Assembly: GCA_031280635.1 (NCBI GenBank) | Contig: JAITGK010000086.1 | Location: 1 to 43,688, forward strand | DNA from: Synergistaceae bacterium | GTDB taxonomy: Bacteria > Synergistota > Synergistia > Synergistales > Aminobacteriaceae | Reading direction: 5' to 3' | DNA length: 43,688 bases | Part shown: in pieces, positions 16,349 to 24,739 of the stretch | Layout: each line of letters starts with the position of its first letter | Position numbering within the stretch: the stretch's first letter is position 1 | The notes under the pieces: generated by a model | The model's database searches: none | Seen by the model: the letters and a program-made list of their open reading frames with translations, nothing else | Told to the model about the DNA's origin: nothing | Position numbers and translations under genes: made by a program

Positions 16349-18397
16349 TTATAATACTAAGTTGAAGGTTACGTAAAACCTCCGCCCTTCCACCGGGTAC
16401 CAAAGCACGCGCTCTGGACCGTTGTAGCCGTTGGAGCGCAGCCGCCAGCCGTCCGCGCTGTTGAAAACGTCGTTCACTCCCGCCATGAGCTGGGTCGTCG
16501 AACTCAGGTCATATTTGAGTCCCAGGTTCCACAGGTCGCGCCGGTCGAAAAGGACGGTCTCCTGGGCGTCGGCGAAGTTCCTCCCCACATACTGGTATTC
16601 CAAAAACGCGGAACCCCTGCTGAACTTTCGCATCAGGCGCAGAGCGCCGCTCCACTCCGGGCGGTTGGGCAGCCTCTTCCCGTCGTAGTACGCCGTCCCG
16701 GAGTCGGGGACGTTCCGGGTAGTGTTGATCCCCCGTAGCCACGTGGCCGAGCCCGACAGGCTCCACTTCTCCCAGTCCAGCGCCCCCTCCAGCTCCACCC
16801 CATTCACCTCGGCGTCCGATATATTTTCGTACCGGCCTACCCGGTGGCTCATCACCTGAAACTCAATGAGGTTCTCCACGTTGCGCCAGAACGCGGAGAG
16901 CGACGCCCTCGCTTTCGCGCTGTCCAGAGGTCGGATAGAGCCATTCCACATGAGCCCTAGGTCGAACTGCACGCCGGTCTCCCACTTCAAACCGCCGGAG
17001 GAGGGCATGATGAATGCGCCGTCGCCGTGCCTCTCAAACAAATTCGGTGCGCGGGCGTAAGCGCCATAGGTTCCTTTCAACATCCAGCGAGGCGAGAACT
17101 CCTTGGTTAGCGCTATCTGCCAGGTGAAGTGGCTGTCGCCGTCCAGCATATGCCAGCGGACGGACGGCGTGGCCAGAAACGTTCCGGCCCTGTTCAGGGC
17201 GACGGTGTCCTGAAAGTTCACGTTCCAGTCCTCGCGTCTGAAATGGCTGTCCCCGGCCAGCACGTCCGCCACGAAGCGATCCCCGGAAATTCTGAGGCTC
17301 TCGTTGGAATACTCGGCCAGTAGTTCCAGGAAGTGACGTTCCCCGGCGCTGAGGCTGGCGCTGAGAGACAGCCCGATCCTGTCCGAGCCGTATTTCACGC
17401 GGCGCGTGTAGGCATACCCTATCGGATCCGTGCCAGTGCTTGTCCTGCTGTCGTAGATTCTCTCCTGCCCGGTGTAGGAGAGCCCCCATATCCAGTCCAC
17501 GGCCCCGTTTCTCTGAGTCCTGGCCAAGGACAAGTCCCACCTCTCTGTGTCTTGGGTGGGACCTGGGGGCTGACTGAGGCCGAAATTGTCCGTACCAGGC
17601 CCCGCAATGGCAAGCTCCCGATTCCTCCGCACCCACGAGGCCCGCGCCTTCCAATAGCCGTTCTCCCACTTCAACAGAGTGTCAACGTTGTCGAATCCGT
17701 TATTGCGGCGTTTGCCATCGTAATCGTCCGTAAGGTTGTAGGGCGTTCCGTTGTCGTTCCAGTAGGTGAAATCCCCACCGTAGGTCTCGTAGCCCAGCGA
17801 CGTGAAGAATTTGCCGCGTCCGGCCGGGGCGCTGTGGGACGCTGTCGCGGCGAGGCGCCCAAAGGAACCCGCCTCCAGGGACAGTCGTGTCTCCGGCTTT
17901 TCAGATGTCTGGGTCACGATATTGATGATCCCGCCCATGCCCTGCGCGCCGAATCGGGCCGGGATGTACCCCCGATAAACCTCTACCCGCTCCACGCTGC
18001 CCATGGGAATCCGGGAGAGGTCCACCGCGGACTCACCCTGAAGGTTCATCAGCATGCCGTCTACGTACACGGCCACCTGCGCGGAGGTGCTGCCCCTGAC
18101 GGAGGCGAAGACGTAGCCGTAGCGCCCGCGGAGCGCGATGACCCGCAGGCCCGGCACGTCCTGCAAAAGCTCTGGCAGGGTGAGCTGCTCGCCCGCCCTG
18201 TCCTCGGCGGGACGTATCACCGTCACCATGCCCGGTGAGACATACTTGTCCTCCTCCCTGTCGTAGATCACCGACCCGCTCACCACCTCCTCCAGCATCT
18301 CCGCCGCCGCTCCCGCCGGGAGCGCAGCGGGAAAAAACAGGATCAGGACGGCAACCAGCGCCCAAAGCCGGGAACAGTGGGCTCCACCCGGCCTCAT
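16349..18397 (-). CDS. TonB-dependent outer-membrane receptor, BtuB-like
   Basis: This is a 682-residue receptor. The start is the ATG at 18397, which overlaps the preceding gene's stop as ATGA and is followed by a signal peptide (LWALVAVLILFFPAALPAGA). An upstream in-frame start would add 23 residues and bury the signal. The plug domain is clear: LTLPELLQDVPGLRV, VRGSTSAQVAVYVDGM, VERVEVYRGYIPARFG and the GGIINIVT box. The barrel follows with alternating aromatic strands and ends YVTFNLVL. Such receptors import vitamin B12, haem or siderophores using TonB energy. Control by a cobalamin riboswitch argues for a corrinoid substrate. The C-terminal residue is Leu rather than the usual Phe or Trp. 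Confidence 0.9.
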   Translation of the reverse strand: MRPGGAHCSRLWALVAVLILFFPAALPAGAAAEMLEEVVSGSVIYDREEDKYVSPGMVTVIRPAEDRAGEQLTLPELLQDVPGLRVIALRGRYGYVFASVRGSTSAQVAVYVDGMLMNLQGESAVDLSRIPMGSVERVEVYRGYIPARFGAQGMGGIINIVTQTSEKPETRLSLEAGSFGRLAATASHSAPAGRGKFFTSLGYETYGGDFTYWNDNGTPYNLTDDYDGKRRNNGFDNVDTLLKWENGYWKARASWVRRNRELAIAGPGTDNFGLSQPPGPTQDTERWDLSLARTQRNGAVDWIWGLSYTGQERIYDSRTSTGTDPIGYAYTRRVKYGSDRIGLSLSASLSAGERHFLELLAEYSNESLRISGDRFVADVLAGDSHFRREDWNVNFQDTVALNRAGTFLATPSVRWHMLDGDSHFTWQIALTKEFSPRWMLKGTYGAYARAPNLFERHGDGAFIMPSSGGLKWETGVQFDLGLMWNGSIRPLDSAKARASLSAFWRNVENLIEFQVMSHRVGRYENISDAEVNGVELEGALDWEKWSLSGSATWLRGINTTRNVPDSGTAYYDGKRLPNRPEWSGALRLMRKFSRGSAFLEYQYVGRNFADAQETVLFDRRDLWNLGLKYDLSSTTQLMAGVNDVFNSADGWRLRSNGYNGPERVLWYPVEGRRFYVTFNLVL

Positions 18398-19728
18398 GCC
18401 CCGCACCTCCGCAGCCGCAACGCCGGAACCAGAAGCCAAACAAGCCCCCAGACCCCGGCGGAGCACCCGCTAGGCGCACCATCGCCGCCCCCGCTCCCGT
18501 CCCCCAGGCTGAGCCTCTCCACTGGGGCAAACGCCACTGTGTTGTTTGTCCCTTTGTGCTGGTCCTCGGCGAGGGATGCCCTCAAAATTCCGTCTTCGCC
18601 GTAGGCGGCAAACCGCCTGTTGGCCATGTACCAGAACGTCCCGTCGTCTTCGTCGTAGATCAGGTCCACCCTGCCCGGCGCGCCGTCATAATACGCCAAA
18701 CAGGTGACATTTGGGGCGACCCCGGCGTCCAAGTCTGCGACGGTGGCACGCATCAGCACGGAGTAATAATTAGAACTGGCGTAGTCATAACCCACGAGAA
18801 ACACAACGCCGGTGTTCGAAATGGAAATCCGGTGGAAACCTCTCATGTTGGCGGTGGGACGCGAAATCTCGGAAATTGTCAGCAGCTTCGTCACCGTCAG
18901 GTCGTCGGCCGTCACCTTCCATATTGCACCATCTTTGGAGGTGTCGCCGGTTGTTCCTCCCGTCGCCGCGATGTAAAAATTGCCTTCGTAAAACGCCATG
19001 TTGTTCACGTTCCGGCCTGCCGTCCAGCTATCGTCGTCCGGGGCGGAAGACTCCTCAATCCACGCTTTGTTTTCAAGGTCGAGATTCTCGTTGAAACAAA
19101 ATATCTCACTGGCGTCGTAGGGTGTGCTGGTTTTATAGGACATGGAGAGCACGTAGACTTTCCCGTTGCGGACGTAGATGTCCTGCCCTCTTCTGTAGGT
19201 TTCGGCAGAGTTTCTGTATCCGTCCGTGAGGCCCTCGAAATTGTATCGCACCACCTCCCTGTAGCCGTCTTCCATGTCTAGCTTTATCACCGACCCTGAC
19301 CTCAAATTGGCGGTTCCGACGTCGCCGTTGCTCACAAATTTCTGCGAGCAGGTGATATAAAGGTAGCGCCCCGCCGCGGCCGCCCCGTTGATAGAGTAGC
19401 AGTTGATGGCTTTCGTGTTGTGGACAGGCCGACTCCAGTCCATGGGGTCATAGATGGAGAGCACGTCGTTTCCTGAACCTGCGGTGTACTCATTCACCAG
19501 CACGCGGTCTCGGCCGAGCATATCCTGATAGGAAAACACTGAGACGGAGACGCCGGACTTGAGGCCAGTAACCAAAAACGGGTGGGCTTCGTAGCCCGAG
19601 CCGCTTGGCGTTATAGCCCCCAGAAAATTGCCGCCCGATGGGTCTCCGATGTAGAGCAGCTCCGCGCGGGCGGAATCGACCCCAACCATAAGCGACAGAG
19701 CCAACAAAAAAATTTTGAAACGTTTCAC
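18394..19728 (-). CDS. Secreted propeller-like protein with Synerg-CTERM sorting signal
   Basis: The 444-residue protein starts at GTG 19728 (AAGGAG ten bases upstream), giving a signal peptide VKRFKIFLLALSLMVGVDSA. A longer TTG start adds 8 residues. The body has repeating beta-rich units with Asp/Gly/Tyr-rich turns (LLYIGDPSGGNFLG, GRYLYITCSQKF, VRNGKVYVLSMSY, FYEGNFYIAATGG), suggesting a beta-propeller. The C-terminus has a Gly/Ser spacer, PSGCSAGVWG, a short hydrophobic helix LVWLLVPAL and RLRR, which matches the Synergist-specific C-terminal sorting signal with its Cys. Similar secreted propellers in Bacteroides B12 loci (BtuG) capture corrinoids on the surface; an analogous role here is inference from position next to the TonB receptor. 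Confidence 0.75.
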   Translation of the reverse strand: MKRFKIFLLALSLMVGVDSARAELLYIGDPSGGNFLGAITPSGSGYEAHPFLVTGLKSGVSVSVFSYQDMLGRDRVLVNEYTAGSGNDVLSIYDPMDWSRPVHNTKAINCYSINGAAAAGRYLYITCSQKFVSNGDVGTANLRSGSVIKLDMEDGYREVVRYNFEGLTDGYRNSAETYRRGQDIYVRNGKVYVLSMSYKTSTPYDASEIFCFNENLDLENKAWIEESSAPDDDSWTAGRNVNNMAFYEGNFYIAATGGTTGDTSKDGAIWKVTADDLTVTKLLTISEISRPTANMRGFHRISISNTGVVFLVGYDYASSNYYSVLMRATVADLDAGVAPNVTCLAYYDGAPGRVDLIYDEDDGTFWYMANRRFAAYGEDGILRASLAEDQHKGTNNTVAFAPVERLSLGDGSGGGDGAPSGCSAGVWGLVWLLVPALRLRRCGA

Positions 19729-19755
19729 TGAAATCCTCTCCTTACTCGCCAACGT

Positions 19756-21006
19756 TCACTTTTCCCCCAGTATGCCGCGATACGCCTCGAGCCTCGTTCG
19801 CAGGTTCCCCTCGTCCTCGGTCGCGTAATCGGTCTCCAGCCGTATGAACTTCAGCCCGCCCTCCTTCAGCGCACCTTCCAGGCCCCGGCTCTCTATATCG
19901 TAAAGGTGACACCCTTTCAGGACGTGAAACACCACCCCGCGGAAATCAATTCCCTCCCGCTGTCCCAGGATGTTGTTGATCCGCCTGTCGTTGTCGATGA
20001 ACGTGGGGCACAGGCAACCCTGGTGGTAACGCTCCGCCAGTGCTGTCATCATCCCATGCAGAGAGGAATCCCGGTACGTGACCGCGCCGGGGATGATTCG
20101 CTCCGACGAGCAAAGGTCGTCGGAGGCCATGTAAAGCCCCACCTCTTCCATCAGCAGAGGAATTTTGAAATTAGGGAAAAAAATCGGAGATCCGGCCAAA
20201 AACACCCTCGCCTTTTCTTCTGTGGGGTCTAGAGCAGGCGAGCCGGTTATCTTCTTGGCCGCCTCGCTCCACCTTTCGGGCGAATCCGAAAAAAACGAAC
20301 CTGCTATCAGCATGAACCAAACCGCCGCGAGACGCCCCTCCTTCCGCATGGCCGACAGGCGACTCAAAGCGGCCCAGGCCCTTTGGTACCGCTCAATCGC
20401 TTGAGCGAGAGATTTTTTATCTACCCTGCGCCCGATGCTTTCGAGAAAGTCTTTCAGCTCGTATACTTCATTCAGCCACCTTTTCTGCCCATGCTCGCCG
20501 TCCTTCAGATGAGGCAGCTCCAGCCAGTGCATCTTCGGTGAAAAAACGCGCCCTTCCCGGGAGGCCAGCTCAGGAAACTTGACGACCCAGTCGCAGGTGG
20601 TGGGAAGCACCCAGATGGACTCGCGGGTCTCGTCCTTCATGCCGACGGCCCCCAGCACCGCGCGCAGCATGGGACACATCAGGGCCGGAGTGCCTTGGAC
20701 CGTCAGACTGGAGACGGCGGGCGAGCCGCTCCACACCTTGAGCGGATGAAAGCCCGCCGCGCTCACTAGCTCCACTGGAACCTGAATACACAGCAATTTC
20801 GCCACGGGCCGCCCGGTTTTCTCCGCCATGGCCTCGGGTATGCCGCCGTTCTCGGCGAGATCCAGGAAGTAATCAAATTGCGGCGAATAATCACCTCTGG
20901 CCCTCAAAAACTCGGCGCACCTGCGGGCCTCCTGAGTGACCCGTTCCGCCGCCCTCTCACGCCTGTTCAAGCCGCCTGATCCGGCGGTCACGATTTCCTT
21001 CTCCAC
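19756..21006 (-). CDS. 2-hydroxyacyl-CoA dehydratase D-component / double-cubane cluster family protein
   Basis: The 416-residue protein resembles the HgdB/FldC/BcrC/DCCP superfamily of Fe-S proteins that accept very low-potential electrons. Visible elements are a RRCAEFL helix near the N-terminus, GRPVAKLLCIQVPVELVSAA, LMCPMLRAVLG, LPTTCDWVVKF and FHVLKGCHLYDIE, with Cys at the positions expected to hold the cluster. Length is normal for the family. Its ASKHA-type ATPase activator is not in the window, and no CoA-substrate genes surround it, so a dehydratase role is unlikely. In this operon it may deliver electrons to a metal-tetrapyrrole reaction (inference). The first in-frame start is GTG at 21006, inside the 3' end of the preceding gene; a GGAGGT site is better placed for an out-of-frame ATG at 21018. 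Confidence 0.78.
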   Translation of the reverse strand: MEKEIVTAGSGGLNRRERAAERVTQEARRCAEFLRARGDYSPQFDYFLDLAENGGIPEAMAEKTGRPVAKLLCIQVPVELVSAAGFHPLKVWSGSPAVSSLTVQGTPALMCPMLRAVLGAVGMKDETRESIWVLPTTCDWVVKFPELASREGRVFSPKMHWLELPHLKDGEHGQKRWLNEVYELKDFLESIGRRVDKKSLAQAIERYQRAWAALSRLSAMRKEGRLAAVWFMLIAGSFFSDSPERWSEAAKKITGSPALDPTEEKARVFLAGSPIFFPNFKIPLLMEEVGLYMASDDLCSSERIIPGAVTYRDSSLHGMMTALAERYHQGCLCPTFIDNDRRINNILGQREGIDFRGVVFHVLKGCHLYDIESRGLEGALKEGGLKFIRLETDYATEDEGNLRTRLEAYRGILGEK

Positions 21007-21983
21007 GGTGTTCTCATTTTTGATACCTCCAGTCCGCTACTCTCGTCCGTCTTTGACGTCCCCAGTCCCGCCGCGCGCGCCCGCGACGCCGAAAATATAC
21101 GTCTCCTAAAAAATGACAAGAACAGCGCGTCGTCCGAGGGGCACGCCTTCACACATTCCGCGCAGCCGAGACACTCGTCGGCCTGCACGTCGCTGGAAAC
21201 TCTTTCCCTGTAGACGACCTCGATCTGCATCGGGCACGCCCTGCGGCAGCTGCCGCACCCGATACAGCTCTCCGGACGCTTCACGAGCCTGAGCGCGGTC
21301 AAGGGTTTTAAGATATGTATTATGGCCAACATGGGGCAAAAAACGCAGAAAAAACGCTCCCTCAACAACATCCCCGCCAGCATGAAGCCTGTGATGGAGG
21401 TGAGAGCCGCGGAATACCAAAACCGTATGTCGTTGTCGAAGTTAATATTGAAGTAGAGCGTTTTTCCCTCGAACAGGGGGAGAAGGGTCTTTCCGGGACA
21501 GATTTTGCAGAACGGGAGGTAGAAATCCCTGTGAAGCGCGCCGGCGGTGACTAACAGCGGAATGACGGCCATGCAGAGCAGCAACCCGTATTTTATGTAA
21601 GAAAGCCTGCGAAGCGTCTTTGGGAATAGCAGTGTCTCGCGTATCCCAAGCTCCCGACGTATGGAAGTCATCCAGTCTTGGAGAAGCCCCATCGGGCAAA
21701 GCCAGCCGCACCAGGCTTTACCCAGGAACGCCACAGATAAGACGAAAAGGGTGAGCCACCCCAGCGCTTTGAGCAACCCCACGCCGGTGGCCTGAACCAG
21801 GGTCATGCCGAAACCGATGGAGCCCTGGAAGCCCATGAGGTAACAGTTGCCTCCGCAGCCCGACACATATGGGCAGGAAAAACAGGGGACGGCGCGCCCT
21901 AAGTTGAAACCGGCCCGTCCGCCGTATATCATCACGAGAAAGCTAATGTGCTTGACCAAGAGCTTGAGGTTGGAAAATTTCAT
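20988..21983 (-). CDS. NapH/RdxA-like membrane-bound 4Fe-4S protein
   Basis: The 331-residue membrane protein has about five hydrophobic segments and many Cys motifs. Two are ferredoxin clusters near the C-terminus: CIGCGSCRRACP and CLGCAECVKACP. NapH-type membrane Cys motifs are also present: AWCGWLCPMGLLQDW, FCKICPGKTLLP and FFCVFCPMLAI. An unusual CFSCPYVSGCGGNCY lies near the N-terminus. Such proteins pass electrons from quinol or ferredoxin across the membrane to periplasmic reductases. I chose ATG 21983 because it overlaps the upstream stop (ATGA); the ORF extends further upstream but only into the previous gene. The 3' end overlaps the next gene by 19 bases. The operon suggests it powers an extracytoplasmic or membrane-associated reduction. 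Confidence 0.85.
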   Translation of the reverse strand: MKFSNLKLLVKHISFLVMIYGGRAGFNLGRAVPCFSCPYVSGCGGNCYLMGFQGSIGFGMTLVQATGVGLLKALGWLTLFVLSVAFLGKAWCGWLCPMGLLQDWMTSIRRELGIRETLLFPKTLRRLSYIKYGLLLCMAVIPLLVTAGALHRDFYLPFCKICPGKTLLPLFEGKTLYFNINFDNDIRFWYSAALTSITGFMLAGMLLRERFFCVFCPMLAIIHILKPLTALRLVKRPESCIGCGSCRRACPMQIEVVYRERVSSDVQADECLGCAECVKACPSDDALFLSFFRRRIFSASRARAAGLGTSKTDESSGLEVSKMRTPWRRKS

Positions 21984-22831
21984 CTGATTCGGCATCTCCT
22001 GTTCTGGCGGGTCAAAAACAACAGCCCCACACACGTCCCGATACAGACCGAGACGAGTCCGTGCCGGAGACTGATCTTGCCGTAATAGACGCGATACAGC
22101 GGCAGATACAGGCTTATCGTGCCTGTGCCATCCGAAATTTTCGCCTCCATGACCAAATCTTTGTACGTCGTGTAGCTTGCCTGCGACAATGCCTCGTCGT
22201 GGGGAGGAGTGTAGCTGTACAACCCCAACTCGCCGCGCCGGACCGATGCCGTTAGATTCCTGTCCTCGAAAACCCTCACGGTCTCCGAGGCCGCGTCGCA
22301 ATCGATTAGGACGGGCGTTTCCGTGCGCGCCCGGATAAAATCCAGGTCGGCAAAACGAAACGCAGGCCAGTCCGGGATACGGTCAATCCGCTCTATGTCC
22401 ATATCCCGCGCCTCGAAGCCGCCGTTGCCGGTGAACATGGTCTGCGCATAATACAGGTCATCTCCGCTGCGTATCCTGGAGAACAGTTCCACGCGCTCCG
22501 AGCGTCCGCTGCGTATGGTTATCACCGGTTTCTCTCCGTTCGCTGGGATGCCGACAACTTTCCGATACGCCTCTGGCGGGCCGTAGCGCCTCATCGACCG
22601 TTTTCCGATTTGCGGGTAAGTAACATAAAAAGCGGCTATTTCACCGGGTGCTTTACCGTCGGGCATCATCAGCTCAAAGACGGTGAGCATGCTGCCATCG
22701 CGGTCTATCTCTTGGGCTGTCATTCTCCACCAGGTAAAATCCATCGCCTCGCCGGAGCACGCGGCAGAGCCGCCGGTTTGAGTGAAACAAAACCACATCG
22801 CTAGACCTAATGCCAGGCGAAACTGCCTCAT
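21980..22831 (-). CDS. Secreted single-pass protein of unknown function, possibly DUF4198/CbiK-like
   Basis: The 283-residue protein has an N-terminal signal (LALGLAMWFCFTQTGGSA) and a C-terminal membrane helix (LVSVCIGTCVGLLFL) with a basic end, so most of it lies outside the cytoplasm. The segment LGLYSYTPPHDEALSQASY and the beta-rich YRVYYGKISL before the anchor weakly recall DUF4198/CbiK-type cobalt or nickel binding proteins. I cannot confirm this without a profile search. It is the first gene after the cobalamin riboswitch and terminator, about 90 bases below the latter, and its stop overlaps the next gene (ATGA). A short dyad GAGCC-cga-GGCTC sits just upstream of the start and could affect ribosome access. 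Confidence 0.7.
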   Translation of the reverse strand: MRQFRLALGLAMWFCFTQTGGSAACSGEAMDFTWWRMTAQEIDRDGSMLTVFELMMPDGKAPGEIAAFYVTYPQIGKRSMRRYGPPEAYRKVVGIPANGEKPVITIRSGRSERVELFSRIRSGDDLYYAQTMFTGNGGFEARDMDIERIDRIPDWPAFRFADLDFIRARTETPVLIDCDAASETVRVFEDRNLTASVRRGELGLYSYTPPHDEALSQASYTTYKDLVMEAKISDGTGTISLYLPLYRVYYGKISLRHGLVSVCIGTCVGLLFLTRQNRRCRIR

Positions 22832-22922
22832 AGAACACCACTCGCTTTAGAGCCTCGGGCTCAATATTTGGGCCATTGCTGGGTGCATAATTACGAAACC
22901 GCCATAAAGTGACCTTTAGGAC

Positions 22923-22957
22923 AACAAAAAGCCCGGACCACTCAAAGTGACCCGGGC
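22923..22957 (-). terminator. Intrinsic terminator of the cobalamin riboswitch leader
   Basis: The minus strand has a 12-bp stem (GCCCGGGTCACT pairing with AGTGGTCCGGGC through two G-U pairs), a 3-base loop and then TTTTTGTT. It lies between the riboswitch and the first gene and has no other gene upstream, so it is the likely expression platform: B12 binding would favour termination. Confidence 0.85.
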
Positions 22958-23085
22958 ATCCCATTTCCGCTCGATCATTATGAAATTGTATTATAGCTAC
23001 CGCCCTTTCGCGCGCGATAAATTCAGAACATCAGATTTTACGCGAGATTTTAGAGCTGCTATAACCGGCGAGACCCTGAATTCCC

Positions 23086-23280
23086 CCCAGGCTTCTCAAT
23101 CCGCTTTCGCCCAGGCAGGTCTTCTGGCTCGTCCTCTTTTTCACGGTCTTCCCATCGGCGAAGTGACAGTGACCCTAACATCGTGAAAAAGCCCGCCATC
23201 GTCTGGCGGCCGGACTTACAGTGATGGGTTCGCTCCTGACTTTCACAGGATTCCCTATTCTCTCTAAAAGAGCACCTGAA
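23086..23280 (-). promoter_or_regulatory. Cobalamin (AdoCbl-type) riboswitch
   Basis: Read on the minus strand the leader contains the conserved blocks in order: AGGTGCTCTTTTAGAG, then AATAGGGAATCCTGTGAAA, AGGAGCGAACCC, CACTGTAA, GATGGGAAGACC, GAGCCAGAAGACCTGCC and a closing GAAGCCTGGGG stem. GCCAGAAGACCTGCC is the B12 box. It sits just after a strong promoter and about 250 bases before the first gene of the six-gene CobN-like/TonB operon. Confidence 0.97.
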
Positions 23281-23288
23281 CGAGGTAT

Positions 23289-23317
23289 ATTTTATCTGCC
23301 CACTATTGGTTTGTCAA
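23289..23317 (-). promoter_or_regulatory. Sigma-70 promoter for the riboswitch operon
   Basis: On the minus strand TTGACA (23317-23312) is followed by a 17-base spacer and TAAAAT (23294-23289), with transcription expected to start a few bases before the riboswitch. This is the best vegetative promoter match in the window. Confidence 0.88.
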
Positions 23318-23418
23318 TCGTACTGATCCAATTCCCAGGGCAAACGCATCAAACGGCGGCAAGCAACTGGAGGATATAATCGTCGTTCCAGGAGGCTTTA
23401 AGAAGCTTGCCTCTAAGA

Positions 23419-23704
23419 GCGTGTTTTAAAAGAATGAGGAGGCTCTACATTATGCTAATGCTGTATTATATATATGATACGTGCTAAATATGCTGCAGAC
23501 TTAAACGACGAAGATTGGAATGCAGCGGAAGGCCTTATCCCTTCGGCCTGCGAAGGCGGACGTCCGCGCAGTGCAGATATGAGGGAAATTTTAAACGCTG
23601 TCTTTTACATCCTGCGAGCTGGATGTGCGCGGCGCCTTCTTCCGCATGACCTGCCTCCATGGCACGTTCACTTTCCAGTCGCCTTGTGTGTTACTATGAG
23701 CTAA
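23419..23704 (+). mobile_element. Truncated IS5-family element: left end plus transposase N-terminus
   Basis: The left terminal repeat GAGCGTGTTTTAAAAG is followed at 23474 by a transposase frame that opens [18 protein letters not shown] and continues [18 protein letters not shown] and [17 protein letters not shown], the DUF4096-type N-terminal domain of IS5 transposases. After this point homology is lost and the frame ends at 23704 (76 codons; a full protein is about 250-280). No catalytic domain or right end follows, so it is a dead remnant upstream of the cysteine-synthase-family gene. Confidence 0.85.
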
Positions 23705-23741
23705 ACAAAAAAATTTGTGCTCCATCGGAGGCGAAACGAAT

Positions 23742-24695
23742 ATGGCAGTGATGAAAAGCGTTTTGGAGGCCATTGGCAACACCCCCCTTGTGGACTTGGA
23801 GCGGCTTGTAAAGCACTGGAAGCTGGACGGGCGGATTCTGGCGAAGTTAGACAGCTTGAACCCGTCGGGGAGCAAAAAAGACCGCATCGCCCTTGGAATG
23901 ATCCGCGCGGCGGAGCGCAAGGGACTTCTGAAGCCGGGGCAGACGGTTATCGAGGAAACCAGCGGCAACACGGGCAACGGCTTGGCACTGGTGTGCTCGC
24001 TTCTGGGGTACCCTTTCATCGCGGTAATGTCGAAGGGAAACTCGATAGAGCGAGTGCGGATCTGCCAGGCCTTCGGCGCGAAGGTGGTACGCGTGGACCA
24101 AGCACCGGGTTCCAAGCCGGGGGCAGTGAGTTCGGCGGATATGGATTTGGTAATGGCGGAGACGGAGCGCCTGACCAAAGAACTGGGCGCATTCTGCGTG
24201 GGGCAGTTCCGCAACGCGGACAACGCGGCCGCGCAGGAGACCACGGGCGACGAAATGTGGGAGCAATCCGGGGGGAAAATTGACGCCATCGCCGACTTTA
24301 TAGGAACGGGAGGCGGCTTCACCGGAATCGCCACGGCCATGCGCCGCCGCAGTCCCGGCGTTCGATGTTACGTTGTGGAGCCCGAAAACGTTCCCTGCTA
24401 CAGCGGAGAAAAACCAAAAGGGGGCGGGCATCGGATTCAGGGCGGCGGCTATGGCCGGGAAGTTCCCTTTCTGGACCGCTCCCTTATCACCGGGTGCGTG
24501 GGTGTGAGCGACGACGAAGCCATTGAGGGCGCGCGGCTTTTGTCCGGCGTGGAGGGCATTTTCTGCGGGTTCTCCTCCGGGGCCCACGCCGCGGCGGCCC
24601 GGAAGCTGCTTCAAGGTCCCGAAAAGGGCAAAACCGTCGCCATTGTTATCTGCGACACGGGCCTCAAGTACCTGAGCACGGATCTTTACGCTTAG
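23742..24695 (+). CDS. Cysteine synthase family PLP enzyme
   Basis: The 317-residue fold-type II PLP enzyme opens with LEAIGNTPLVDL. The PLP-lysine is K46 in NPSGSKKDR, the substrate loop is ETSGNTGNG, the phosphate loop is GTGGGFTG and a late CGFSSGAHAAAA matches the family. Relatives are CysK/CysM O-acetylserine sulfhydrylases and cystathionine beta-synthase. The phosphate loop (GGF instead of the usual GT-aliphatic) differs slightly from typical CysK, so the exact donor substrate is uncertain. The start at 23742 has GGAGG about 10 bases upstream; a start at 23715 would precede the ribosome site. The stop lies 44 bases before a 2-hydroxyacid dehydrogenase gene, probably co-transcribed. Confidence 0.88.
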   Translation: MAVMKSVLEAIGNTPLVDLERLVKHWKLDGRILAKLDSLNPSGSKKDRIALGMIRAAERKGLLKPGQTVIEETSGNTGNGLALVCSLLGYPFIAVMSKGNSIERVRICQAFGAKVVRVDQAPGSKPGAVSSADMDLVMAETERLTKELGAFCVGQFRNADNAAAQETTGDEMWEQSGGKIDAIADFIGTGGGFTGIATAMRRRSPGVRCYVVEPENVPCYSGEKPKGGGHRIQGGGYGREVPFLDRSLITGCVGVSDDEAIEGARLLSGVEGIFCGFSSGAHAAAARKLLQGPEKGKTVAIVICDTGLKYLSTDLYA

Positions 24696-24739
24696 CAGCC
24701 ATATATCTTTAGTACACATATATCTAAGGAGGAGAGAAC

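Noticed and set aside
18235-19281. 348-codon plus-strand frame opposite the propeller gene
   Set aside because: Proline- and arginine-rich shadow of the sorting-signal and propeller coding region; no start context.
19756-21006. Calling the HgdB-like gene a true 2-hydroxyacyl-CoA dehydratase
   Set aside because: No partner subunit, CoA-transferase or activator genes surround it; the context is B12-regulated.
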